Shown here: piece after piece, positions 33,487-41,358 of the stretch | How the letters are laid out: each line of letters opens with the position of its first letter | Position numbering within the stretch: position 1 is the stretch's first letter | Source of the DNA: Intestinimonas massiliensis (ex Afouda et al. 2020) | Lineage (GTDB): Bacteria > Bacillota > Clostridia > Oscillospirales > Oscillospiraceae | Assembly (NCBI RefSeq): GCF_900626285.1 | Contig: NZ_LR131147.1 | Location: 374,031-438,030 of the forward strand | DNA: 64,000 nucleotides | Direction: 5' to 3' | Notes under the pieces: model-generated | Seen by the model: the letters and a program-made list of their open reading frames with translations, nothing else | Told to the model about the DNA's origin: nothing | The model's database searches: none | Program-made: the position numbers and the translations under genes

Positions 33487-33927
33487 TCACTCTTTTTTAT
33501 CCAGACACCGATGGAACTCCTCCAGCATAGACGCTAAGGTGGTCTCCTCCATCGCCGCCCGGATGGATTCCTCAATTTTTTGATAGGGTCCCGCCAGTAC
33601 CTTTCGGATGTTCCGGGCCACCGGACACGGCCGCTGGCCGCAGGGGTGGATCCCAATGAGAGAGGACAGCCCATCCGGCTCCAGGGCACTGTAAATCTGA
33701 TACAGGGTGACCTGTTCCGGCTCCCGGCACAGCTCCGCCCCGCCAGTCCCCCTGGCCACCGTGATCAGCCCCGCCTTCTTCAACGCGCTGAGGATATTGC
33801 GGATCACCACCGGGTTGACGCCGGTACTCTGGGCAAGCAGGCTGCTGGTCACTTTGGCCGTCCCCCTGGCCTCGTAAATGAAAATCAGGCAGTGTACGGC
33901 CACGGAGCATTTCATACTCAGCTGCAT
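33487..33927 (-). CDS. Rrf2-family regulator
   Basis: The 146-aa protein has an N-terminal winged helix (SSLLAQSTGVNPVVIRNILSALKKAGLITVARGTGGAEL, about 28-68), the Rrf2 pattern. The C-terminal part holds two cysteines (HPCGQRPCPVA), fewer than the three that bind iron-sulfur in IscR-type members, so a cluster or redox switch is possible but not certain. It is divergent from the EFR1 ferredoxin gene. A TGTAAT-N7-ATTACA dyad over that gene's promoter is the likely operator. Confidence 0.82.
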   Translation of the reverse strand: MQLSMKCSVAVHCLIFIYEARGTAKVTSSLLAQSTGVNPVVIRNILSALKKAGLITVARGTGGAELCREPEQVTLYQIYSALEPDGLSSLIGIHPCGQRPCPVARNIRKVLAGPYQKIEESIRAAMEETTLASMLEEFHRCLDKKE

Positions 33928-33958
33928 AGTCAGGATCCTTTCCGGTTCATAAACCCGA

Positions 33959-33995
33959 TGTAATTATTGACATTACAATGCATTGGTGATACACT
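33959..33995 (+). promoter_or_regulatory. EFR1 promoter with overlapping dyad operator
   Basis: TTGACA (33967-33972), a 17-bp spacer and TACACT (33990-33995). The dyad TGTAAT-N7-ATTACA (33959-33977) covers the -35 box. The position next to the divergent Rrf2 gene makes this its probable operator. Confidence 0.65.
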
Positions 33996-34161
33996 GTTCC
34001 CATCATGTAACATGAAAACTTACAACGTCATTTTACAATTCTCCCCTCCCAAATGCAAGTTCAATCCGCGCTCGCCGCTCCATATATGGGCCAAAATGTC
34101 CTCAGGTCACCGGCAGCCAGACGAACATGACGATTCAAATTCCGCAAGGAGGAATATTTCA

Positions 34162-34923
34162 ATGAAGTTCTGCGAGATCACCTTCAGTCCCACCGGCGGC
34201 ACGCAAAAGGCCGCCGACCTGCTGACAAACGCGCTGGGCGGCGCCAGTACCGCCGTGGACCTGACCGACAGCAATGCCGATTTTTCCGCCGTGGTCTTTG
34301 CCCCCGAGGATGTGGCTGTGATCGCCGTGCCCTCCTACGGCGGCCGGGTACCGGGTCCGGCCGTACAGCGGCTGCGCACCATGAAGGGCGGCGGGGCCAT
34401 GGCTGTGCTGGTGTGCGTATACGGCAACCGGGCCTACGAGGACACCCTGGTCGAACTGGAGGATGCCGCCAAGCAGGCAGGCTTCCGCGTGGTCGCTGCC
34501 GTAGCCGCCATCGCAGAACACTCCATCGCCCGCCAATATGCTGCCGGACGGCCTGACGCCGAGGACCAAAAGCAGCTCCAGGGGTTCGCCGAAAAGATCC
34601 GGGAAAAGCTGGCCGCCGGTGACTGCACAGAGCCCAGCATCCCCGGAAACCGCCCCTATAAGAAGGCCGGCGGCTCCAACATGGTGCCCAAGCCCACCAA
34701 GGACTGTAACAGCTGCGGAGTGTGCGCTCAGAAATGTCCCGTGCAGGCCATCGACCGGCAGGATCCCAAGTGCACGGATAAGAACCGGTGCATCTCCTGT
34801 ATGCGGTGCGTATCCGTCTGCCCCCAGTCGGCCCGGAAGGTCAGCTCCGTGCTGCTGGCGGCGGTGGATGTGGCGCTGAAAAAGGTCTGCTCCGACCGAA
34901 AAGAGGGCGAACTCTATCTTTGA
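34162..34923 (+). CDS. EFR1-type flavodoxin-ferredoxin fusion
   Basis: The 253-aa protein has an N-terminal flavodoxin-like domain (about 1-160: FSPTGGTQKAADLL, the FMN loop) and a C-terminal 2x[4Fe-4S] ferredoxin (about 180-235: CNSCGVCAQKCPVQAI and CISCMRCVSVCPQSA). This is the EFR1 family of clostridial electron carriers. The ATG at 34162 follows gcaaggaggaatatttca. Divergent Rrf2 regulation is suggested by the dyad upstream. Confidence 0.9.
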   Translation: MKFCEITFSPTGGTQKAADLLTNALGGASTAVDLTDSNADFSAVVFAPEDVAVIAVPSYGGRVPGPAVQRLRTMKGGGAMAVLVCVYGNRAYEDTLVELEDAAKQAGFRVVAAVAAIAEHSIARQYAAGRPDAEDQKQLQGFAEKIREKLAAGDCTEPSIPGNRPYKKAGGSNMVPKPTKDCNSCGVCAQKCPVQAIDRQDPKCTDKNRCISCMRCVSVCPQSARKVSSVLLAAVDVALKKVCSDRKEGELYL

Positions 34924-34934
34924 ATCTGAGCCGG

Positions 34935-34976
34935 AAGGAGCCGGAGACCTTATGCGGTCTCCGGCTCCTTCTTTTT
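34935..34976. terminator. Bidirectional terminator between EFR1 and the glycosylase
   Basis: AAGGAGCCGGAGACC-TTATGC-GGTCTCCGGCTCCTT then CTTTTT. The stop codon of the minus-strand glycosylase (TAA, 34950-34952) is in the loop, so the hairpin serves both genes. Confidence 0.8.
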
Positions 34977-35798
34977 ATGCGCCGGCTCCCCCTTATGGCT
35001 CTGCGCGTAGTAAAAGAAATACTGCTGCATGATCCCGGCCACGGGGCCGTACCGTCCGAAGGGATCCCGCCCCCTGTATTCCCGCTGAATGATCTTTTTG
35101 ATCCAGGTATCCACGGGCGCACAGGCGGTCCGGCCGTAGGCAAACAGGGCCACGCAGTTTGCCACCTTCACCCCCACGCCCCGCACCCCTTTCAGGGCCT
35201 CAATGAGCTCACAGTCGGAGAGGGCGGAAATCCCACTCAGGTCCAGGCAGCCGGACAGGACTTGCCGGACCGCATCACAAAGATAGGGCGCCCGGTACCC
35301 CGCCTTGCAGGTTATGTAATCCGCTTCACACACATTCTCCAGCTGCCGCGCCGTGGGGAAAGCATAGAGGGTCTCCTCAGAGGTTCGGATAGGCGTACCA
35401 TATCGTTGGCTGAGCATCTCCACCACCCAGCGGATTGCCGGGATGCTCTTGCGCTGGGAGATGATGAAGGTGACCAGCGTCTCCCAGGGATCCTGACGCA
35501 GGATCCGGATCCCCGCGCCCGCCTGGGCCGCCCGGCTCAGAAAGCTGTCTTTCCGGGGGATCTGTGCGCTGATGGTCCGATAGTCCCGGCCCAGATCGAA
35601 ATAAGGGCTCCAGACCGATGCCCAGGCATCCCGACCGCAGCTTACCTCATAGTTTTCTTCTGAAACTTTTCGGATATACAGCACCTGCTCGCCGGTTACA
35701 AAGCGGCAGGTCCCATCGGGCCGTGCGACAGCCCGAAAGCACTGGCCGCTGGATATGATCTTGTTCAGGTCAAACAGGTCGGGAATGTAAACTTCCAT
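34950..35798 (-). CDS. ogg: 8-oxoguanine DNA glycosylase (OGG1-type)
   Basis: The 282-aa protein has the Ogg N-terminal domain (DLNKIISSGQCFRAV) and a helix-hairpin-helix with ALKGVRGVGVKVANCVALFA, followed by catalytic aspartate in APVDTWIKKII. The family's catalytic lysine is in the helix-hairpin-helix (GVGVKVAN). It excises oxidised guanine from DNA. The start ATG follows gaggagcagccgc. It is the only intact DNA repair glycosylase in the window. Confidence 0.87.
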   Translation of the reverse strand: MEVYIPDLFDLNKIISSGQCFRAVARPDGTCRFVTGEQVLYIRKVSEENYEVSCGRDAWASVWSPYFDLGRDYRTISAQIPRKDSFLSRAAQAGAGIRILRQDPWETLVTFIISQRKSIPAIRWVVEMLSQRYGTPIRTSEETLYAFPTARQLENVCEADYITCKAGYRAPYLCDAVRQVLSGCLDLSGISALSDCELIEALKGVRGVGVKVANCVALFAYGRTACAPVDTWIKKIIQREYRGRDPFGRYGPVAGIMQQYFFYYAQSHKGEPAHKKKEPETA

Positions 35799-35813
35799 GC
35801 GGCTGCTCCTCTC

Positions 35814-36710
35814 TTACGCCTGTCCCGCGCAGAACGCGTCCAGCTGCTCCTGCAGGCACGCCAGAAACAGCTCCGCCGCCTTGGAAAAGATCTGGGATCT
35901 CTTCCAAACCAGATACATCCCCAGTTCAAGCGGCGGGTACAGAGGCCGGAAGCAGAGGTTGCTTCCAGTGGTGTTGACCAGCTTGTCCAGGGTAAAGGCA
36001 TATCCCATCCCCTCATCCACCATCAGGGAAGCATTGTAGATCAGGTTATAGGTTGCAACAGTGTGGAGCTCTGACGGCTCTTTCCTGAGCCAGCGGTACA
36101 GGCCGCTCTTGTTGTCCATCTGCCGGGAGAGGATCAGGGGCTTATCCCACAGGTCCCCCGGCAAAATGGCGTCCTGCGCTGACAGCGGACTGTCCCGCCG
36201 CATCAGGACACCCCAGGTATCCTTCATGGGCAGCTCCAGGTAGCGGTACTTGATCTTGTCGATGTCCCCCAGCAGGACGCCAAAATCCAGCAGTCCTTTG
36301 TCCAGGCGCTCACATACATCCACGGCATCGCCGCTGACGATATGGAAGCGGATGCCCGGACAGCTTTCCTGAAGTCGGTTTGCGGTCCTGGCGATCTGCC
36401 GCACTCCGTCGGTCTCACCGGTGCCGATATAGATGTCCCCGCTGACAGTATCGTCAGACCGCATGACCTCCTTTTCCGTCCGGTCCACCAGCTCCAGGAT
36501 CTCCTCTGCCCGCTTCCGCAGCAGCATACCATCTTCAGTCAGCGTGATCTTCCGGTTGCCCCGGATCATCAGCTGCTTGCCCAGCTCCTCCTCCAACTCC
36601 TTGAGCTGCCTGGACAGGGTGGGCTGGGTCAGGTGCAGGGACTGAGCCGCTGCCGAAATATTCTGCTCTCTTGCCACAGCCAGAAAGTATTGCAATACCC
36701 TCAATTCCAT
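35814..36710 (-). CDS. LysR-family regulator
   Basis: The 298-aa protein has an N-terminal winged helix (MELRVLQYFLAVAREQNISAAAQSLHLTQPTLSRQLKELEEELG) and a periplasmic-binding-type effector domain (about 90-295). It is divergent from the acetyltransferase-hydrolase-cupin genes and probably regulates them through the dyad at 36762. The start follows aggtgaggct. Confidence 0.9.
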   Translation of the reverse strand: MELRVLQYFLAVAREQNISAAAQSLHLTQPTLSRQLKELEEELGKQLMIRGNRKITLTEDGMLLRKRAEEILELVDRTEKEVMRSDDTVSGDIYIGTGETDGVRQIARTANRLQESCPGIRFHIVSGDAVDVCERLDKGLLDFGVLLGDIDKIKYRYLELPMKDTWGVLMRRDSPLSAQDAILPGDLWDKPLILSRQMDNKSGLYRWLRKEPSELHTVATYNLIYNASLMVDEGMGYAFTLDKLVNTTGSNLCFRPLYPPLELGMYLVWKRSQIFSKAAELFLACLQEQLDAFCAGQA

Positions 36711-36761
36711 AGCCTCACCTCCGGATGATCTGATGATAGCACAAATCAGATATAGGTTTCA

Positions 36762-36818
36762 AGCATAGTAAAGTATGCTATATAGGTATTTGTTATCCAA
36801 TTTGCCGGGTGCTACAAT
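36762..36818 (+). promoter_or_regulatory. LysR operator and promoter of the acetyltransferase operon
   Basis: The dyad AGCATA-N6-TATGCT (36762-36779) fits a LysR site. The promoter is TTGTTA (36790-36795), a 17-bp spacer and TACAAT (36813-36818). The dyad lies just upstream of the -35 box, as expected for activation. Confidence 0.65.
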
Positions 36819-36852
36819 AAAGGCAGAAACGATATGAAACAGGAGTAAAACA

Positions 36853-37434
36853 ATGGACTTGGAAGCATTTTTAGAACATCTCAACAGTGGGAAACCGATT
36901 CAGGGCGGCAGTGAAGCCCATCTGTTCATGCACGGTGTCAGCCAGGAGGCTTTAAGGATCACGGCAGAGATGAACGGCAGCTATCATACACCGGCAGAAT
37001 TGCGCGCCCTCTTCTCCCGGCTGATCGGCAAACCGGTCGACGAGAGTTTCGGGCTGTTTCCGCCCTTTTATACCGACTGCGGAAAAAATATCCACGTTGG
37101 AAAAAACGTCTTTATCAACATGGGCTGCAAATTTCAGGATCAGGGCGGCATTTTTATCGGAGACGGCGCCCTCATCGGCCACAACGTGATGCTGGCCACC
37201 CTCAATCATGCCAAGTCCCCGAAGGATCGGGCCAGCATGATCCCCGCTCCGATCCGCATCGGCAGGAATGTCTGGATCGGTTCCAACGCCACTGTCCTGC
37301 CCGGCGTAACCATCGGTGACGGCGCCATTGTGGCGGCGGGAGCTGTGGTGGACAAAGATGTCCCGGAAAACGCCATTGTGGGCGGCGTACCTGCCAAGAT
37401 CATACGCCGCTTAAGGGAGGAGGAGCTGCAATGA
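36853..37434 (+). CDS. Hexapeptide-repeat O-acetyltransferase (maltose/galactoside-acetyltransferase-like)
   Basis: The 193-aa protein has a helical N-terminus and left-handed beta-helix hexapeptide repeats ([53 protein letters not shown]), with the catalytic histidine in TLNH. It transfers an acetyl group from acetyl-CoA to a sugar or similar hydroxyl. First gene of the LysR-controlled operon; it overlaps the broken FMN reductase gene by 4 bp. Confidence 0.88.
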   Translation: MDLEAFLEHLNSGKPIQGGSEAHLFMHGVSQEALRITAEMNGSYHTPAELRALFSRLIGKPVDESFGLFPPFYTDCGKNIHVGKNVFINMGCKFQDQGGIFIGDGALIGHNVMLATLNHAKSPKDRASMIPAPIRIGRNVWIGSNATVLPGVTIGDGAIVAAGAVVDKDVPENAIVGGVPAKIIRRLREEELQ

Positions 37435-37586
37435 GCAGGAAGGTTCTGGTGATTGCCACCAGTCCCCGGAAGGGTTGCAATTCGGACAGGCTGGCGGACG
37501 AATTTGCCGGCGGCGTGACCTCCGTGGGAGAGATCCAGGGCCATTCTGCGCTGAAGCAGGACTTCGAGATGGGCAAAAACGTTTAA
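37431..37586 (+). pseudogene. NADPH-dependent FMN reductase gene with internal deletion
   Basis: The 51-codon frame begins [25 protein letters not shown], the start of an NADPH-dependent FMN reductase, and ends GEIQGHSALKQDFEMGKNV, the usual C-terminus of the same family. The middle of about 130 residues is missing, but the frame is kept. The head and tail therefore survive an in-frame deletion. The product cannot bind FMN normally. Confidence 0.7.
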
Positions 37587-37599
37587 GGAGGACGAAAAC

Positions 37600-38574
37600 A
37601 TGCATTCCAAATATCAGGGATATTCTTTTCAGCTGCGGGATACCGTTACCCGGGAGAAGGTGCGTTTTCACAACCGCTACGGTATTGAGCTGGCAGGTGA
37701 TCTGTACCTGCCCAAGGGCGCCGCAGGAAAACTGGCTGCTGTGGCCGTATCCGGCCCCTTCGGCGCCGTGAAGGAACAGTGCTCCGGGCTGTACGCCGAG
37801 GAGCTGGCCGGCCGGGGCTTTGCCGCCCTGGCCTTTGACCCCTCTTTCACCGGTGAGAGCGGCGGTCAGGTCCGGAACGTGGCCTCTCCCGACATCAACA
37901 CTGAGGATTTCTCCGCTGCGGTGGACTTTCTCGCCACCCGGGACTTTGCGGATCCGGAGAAGATCGGCATCCTGGGCATCTGCGGATGGGGCGGTATGGC
38001 CCTTAACGCCGCCGCCATAGATACCCGCATCAAGGCCACCGTTACCTCCACCATGTACGACATGACCCGGGTAAACGCCAAGGGCTACTTTGACGCCGCA
38101 GACAGCGCCGATGCCCGGTATGAAATGAAAAAAGCGCTCAACACCCAGCGGACCGAAGATTATAAAAACGGCACCTACGCCCGGGCCGGCGGAGTGGTGG
38201 ATCCGCTGCCCGAGGACGTCCCCTTCTTTGTGAAGGACTACTATGACTACTATAAGACGGAGCGGGGCTATACTGAGCGCTCTCTCAATTCCAACGACGG
38301 TTGGAATACTACCTCCTCCCTGTCCTTCCTCAACATGCCAATCCTGCATTACAGCAATGAGATCCGCAGCGCCGTACTGATGATCCACGGAGACAAAGCT
38401 CATTCCTGTTATTTCAGCAGGGACGCCTTCGCCGACATGGTGAAGGACAACCCCTATGCCGGCAACAAGGAGCTGCTCATCATCCCCGGAGCCGTCCACA
38501 CCGACCTCTACGACCGGAAGGATATCATCCCCTTCGACAAGATTCAGCAGTTCTTCCAGGCATATTTAAAGTAA
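37600..38574 (+). CDS. Alpha/beta hydrolase (dienelactone-hydrolase-like)
   Basis: The 324-aa protein has an alpha/beta hydrolase core with nucleophile elbow GICGWGG (cysteine at the nucleophile position, as in dienelactone hydrolase-like proteins), a D in the middle and the catalytic histidine in GAVHTDLYD. It is similar to YcjY-type hydrolases of unknown substrate. Its start follows taaggaggacgaaaac. Part of the LysR-controlled operon. Confidence 0.82.
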   Translation: MHSKYQGYSFQLRDTVTREKVRFHNRYGIELAGDLYLPKGAAGKLAAVAVSGPFGAVKEQCSGLYAEELAGRGFAALAFDPSFTGESGGQVRNVASPDINTEDFSAAVDFLATRDFADPEKIGILGICGWGGMALNAAAIDTRIKATVTSTMYDMTRVNAKGYFDAADSADARYEMKKALNTQRTEDYKNGTYARAGGVVDPLPEDVPFFVKDYYDYYKTERGYTERSLNSNDGWNTTSSLSFLNMPILHYSNEIRSAVLMIHGDKAHSCYFSRDAFADMVKDNPYAGNKELLIIPGAVHTDLYDRKDIIPFDKIQQFFQAYLK

Positions 38575-38633
38575 TCTTCTTGCGGGAGGCGAGATTTCGC
38601 TGCGGCTATTCTCTTACATAGGAGGTATTTGAT

Positions 38634-39386
38634 ATGGCAGTAAAACAGACGGCGGGCAGAGAGGCTCTGGGCCAGTTTGCCCCCAAATTTGCCCAGCTCA
38701 ATGACGATGTATTGTTTGGTGAGGTCTGGAGCCGGGAGGATAAGCTCTCCCTGCGGGACCGCTCCCTGGTCACGGTGGTGGCCCTGATGTCTCAGGGTCT
38801 GGTGGACAGCTCCTTCCAATACCATCTGGCCACCGCCAAGCAAAATGGTATAACCCGGCAGGAGATTGCCGAGATCCTGACACACGCCGCTTTTTACGCC
38901 GGCTGGCCCAAGGCCTGGGCGGCCTTCCGCATGGCCAAGGAGGTGTGGACAGAGGACGCCGGAGAGGACGGCAGGGCTCAGCACCAGCGGGAGATGGTCT
39001 TCCCCATCGGCACTCCCAACGACGGTTTCGCCCAGTATTTTGTGGGTCAGAGCTACCTGCATCCCCTCTCCACCAGTCAGGTGGGAGTATACAACGTCAC
39101 CTTCGAGCCCGGCTGCCGCAACAACTGGCACATCCACCACGCCGACCAGGGCGGCGGGCAGATGCTGATCTGCGTGGCCGGCCGCGGCTACTACCAGGAG
39201 TGGGGCAAGGAGGCCCGGGAACTGCACCCCGGTGATGTGGTCAACATTCCGCCGGAGGTAAAGCATTGGCACGGCGCTGCCCCGGACAGCTGGTTCTCTC
39301 ACCTGGCCCTGGAGGTGCCCGGCACGAACTGCTCCAATGAGTGGCTGGAGACCGTCACCGACGAGGCGTACAGCAGGCTGAAGTAA
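38634..39386 (+). CDS. Carboxymuconolactone decarboxylase-cupin fusion
   Basis: The 250-aa protein has an N-terminal carboxymuconolactone decarboxylase-like domain (about 10-105; SLRDRSLVTVVALMSQGLVDSSFQYHLATAKQNGITRQEIAEILTHAAFYAGWPKA) and a C-terminal cupin (about 140-235; WHIHHADQGGGQMLICVAGRGYYQEWG, PGDVVNIPPEVKHWHGA). Cupin histidines are present for metal binding. Such fusions often detoxify peroxides or reactive carbonyls. The start follows cataggaggtatttgat. Confidence 0.85.
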   Translation: MAVKQTAGREALGQFAPKFAQLNDDVLFGEVWSREDKLSLRDRSLVTVVALMSQGLVDSSFQYHLATAKQNGITRQEIAEILTHAAFYAGWPKAWAAFRMAKEVWTEDAGEDGRAQHQREMVFPIGTPNDGFAQYFVGQSYLHPLSTSQVGVYNVTFEPGCRNNWHIHHADQGGGQMLICVAGRGYYQEWGKEARELHPGDVVNIPPEVKHWHGAAPDSWFSHLALEVPGTNCSNEWLETVTDEAYSRLK

Positions 39387-39398
39387 TCTGAAAAGGCA

Positions 39399-39447
39399 AA
39401 AGATCCGCTTCTCCCGGCAGCTGATACTGTCGGAGAAAGCGGATCTT
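39399..39447. terminator. Bidirectional terminator between cupin and amidohydrolase genes
   Basis: AAGATCCGCTTCTCC pairs with GGAGAAAGCGGATCTT (one bulge) and is followed by ATTTTT on the plus strand. It lies between convergent genes. Confidence 0.7.
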
Positions 39448-39452
39448 ATTTT

Positions 39453-41078
39453 TCAGTCACGGGCCTGGTAGACGCAGTTACCGCCGACGTAGGTGGCCAA
39501 GACAGGAATGTCACCGATAGTATAGGGGTCCGCCTCAAAGGGGCTTTCACCCAGCACGACAAAGTCCGCCAGATACCCCGGCGCAATCCGCCCTTTCACC
39601 TTCTCCTCAAATGTGGCGTGGGCGCTGTGGATGGTGTAGCTGTCGATGGCCTGCCGCACTGTGAGCCCCTCATTGGGCAGATAGGGCCCCATCCGGTCCT
39701 TCAGCGTGCAGCGGGTAACCGCGCACTGGATACAGGCCAGCGCCCGGGGCAGCTCTACGGGGCAGTCCGTACCTGAGGAGGTCCAGACGCCGGAATCCAT
39801 CAGCGTGCGGAAGGCGTAGCTGGTGGACGCCAGTTCGGGACCGACGCGCTGCTCCACCATATGGATATCGTAGTCCAGGAAGATGGGCTGGATATAGGCG
39901 TGCAGCCCGAGGGCGGCAAAGTCCGTCAGCTGGTCGGGGCGGGTGATCTGACAGTGTACCACACCGTGGCGGTGGTCGGCCCGGGGGTTCTCCGCCAGCG
40001 CCTTCTTATAGGCGCTCAGGACCCGGTCCAGGATCCCGTCGCCGATGGCGTGTACCGCCACCTGCATACCGCTGCGGTTGGCGCAGCCGATAAGATCATC
40101 AAACTGCTGCTGCGTATAGATGGGGATGCCGCGGCAGCCCGGCTTATCGGCATAATCGCGGCTCAGATAGGCGCTGCGCGCCCCCAGAGAACCGTCGCCC
40201 AGGATCTTCAGCGGGCCCACCTTTACCCACTCGTCGCCCCAGCCGGTATTATACCCCTCCTCCAGGAAGGCCTCCAGGTCCTTCACCGTTGTGAGCTGGG
40301 CCTGCTGGGCCATGCGCACGGTCATCTTCCCCTCCGCCTCAAGCTGGCGGTAGGCCTCCATGATATCGTGCCAGTCCACATTGGCAAAAGCCGTGAAATC
40401 GTCCGTCTGACAGGAGGTCACACCGTAGGAGTTCAGGTGGGCCTGGGCATCCAGCAGCATGGCCTTCAGGTCCGCTGTCCCCGGACGGGGCAGCTTCCCA
40501 TAGACCAGATCCATACCGTTCTCGCGGAACACACCGTTGGGCTTTCCGTCCTCGCCCAGCTCAAAGCAGCCTCCTTCTGGCTGCGGCGTGTCGGCCGTAA
40601 CACCGATCATCTCCAGTGCCTTTGTGTTCACCACGCAGGTGTGGCCGCAGGCGCGCACAATGCACACAGGGTGTTCGGTGCTCACCTGATCCAGGTCAAG
40701 CCGTGTCGGAAACCGGGGCTCGTCGGTAAAGTAGTCGTGGTTCCAGCCCCGGCCTCTCACCCACTGGCCGGGTGCTAACCGCTTCTCCCGCAGGAAGGCC
40801 CGCATGGTCTCCAGCACCTGGGCAAGAGAACCGGTATTGGAGGACAGGTCTGCCACCTGCAAAGCATAGCCGTAATTCAGCAGGTGCATATGGGAGTCGT
40901 TGAAGCCCGCGCAGACAAAACGGCCGTTCAGGTCTACCGTCTCTCCGCCTTTCTCTGCCAACGCCCGGGCCTCCCGGTTGGTGCCGGCAAAAATGAAGCG
41001 GCCATCCTCCACGGCAAAGGCCTCTGCCAGCGGCAGGCTGCCGGTATACACCGAGCCGCCATAATAAATCGTGCGCAC
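39453..41078 (-). CDS. Amidohydrolase (YtcJ-like, Amidohydro_3)
   Basis: The 541-aa protein has the metal-site N-terminus (GFNDSHMHLLNYG, residues about 55-67) and conserved later motifs VAVHAIGDGILDRVL, HGVVHCQI and the C-terminal GRIAPGYLADFVVL of amidohydrolases with a composite barrel. It hydrolyses an amide or imide of unknown type. I start it at GTG (rc of 41076-41078) because aaaggagcttgacc precedes it; the longer frame is open but unsupported. Confidence 0.87.
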   Translation of the reverse strand: MRTIYYGGSVYTGSLPLAEAFAVEDGRFIFAGTNREARALAEKGGETVDLNGRFVCAGFNDSHMHLLNYGYALQVADLSSNTGSLAQVLETMRAFLREKRLAPGQWVRGRGWNHDYFTDEPRFPTRLDLDQVSTEHPVCIVRACGHTCVVNTKALEMIGVTADTPQPEGGCFELGEDGKPNGVFRENGMDLVYGKLPRPGTADLKAMLLDAQAHLNSYGVTSCQTDDFTAFANVDWHDIMEAYRQLEAEGKMTVRMAQQAQLTTVKDLEAFLEEGYNTGWGDEWVKVGPLKILGDGSLGARSAYLSRDYADKPGCRGIPIYTQQQFDDLIGCANRSGMQVAVHAIGDGILDRVLSAYKKALAENPRADHRHGVVHCQITRPDQLTDFAALGLHAYIQPIFLDYDIHMVEQRVGPELASTSYAFRTLMDSGVWTSSGTDCPVELPRALACIQCAVTRCTLKDRMGPYLPNEGLTVRQAIDSYTIHSAHATFEEKVKGRIAPGYLADFVVLGESPFEADPYTIGDIPVLATYVGGNCVYQARD

Positions 41079-41282
41079 GGTCAAGCTCCTTTCCTGTGGG
41101 GAGTGGTACGTCGGGGTACACGCTGCGGGCCATGCCGGCGGAGAGCCGCCACATTTTCGGCAAGCGCGCACATTCTGTTACGCACTACCCGATTGCGTTT
41201 CATCATAGTCCAACTGTGTGCCCCTGTCAATGTTTTGTCCCTCCGTTTCTGCGGCTCAGATACGGCTGCCTTCCTGCGGGCC

Positions 41283-41311
41283 CTGGCAAATGGCTGGAAT
41301 TTTGGTATAAT
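41283..41311 (+). promoter_or_regulatory. Promoter of the ABC_ATPase-domain gene
   Basis: CTGGCA (41283-41288), a 17-bp spacer and TATAAT (41306-41311), with a TTTGG extended -10. Confidence 0.5.
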
Positions 41312-41358
41312 AAAAAGGCAACAGACTATGTGCCTGACCAGGTCAAAGGAGTATCATT

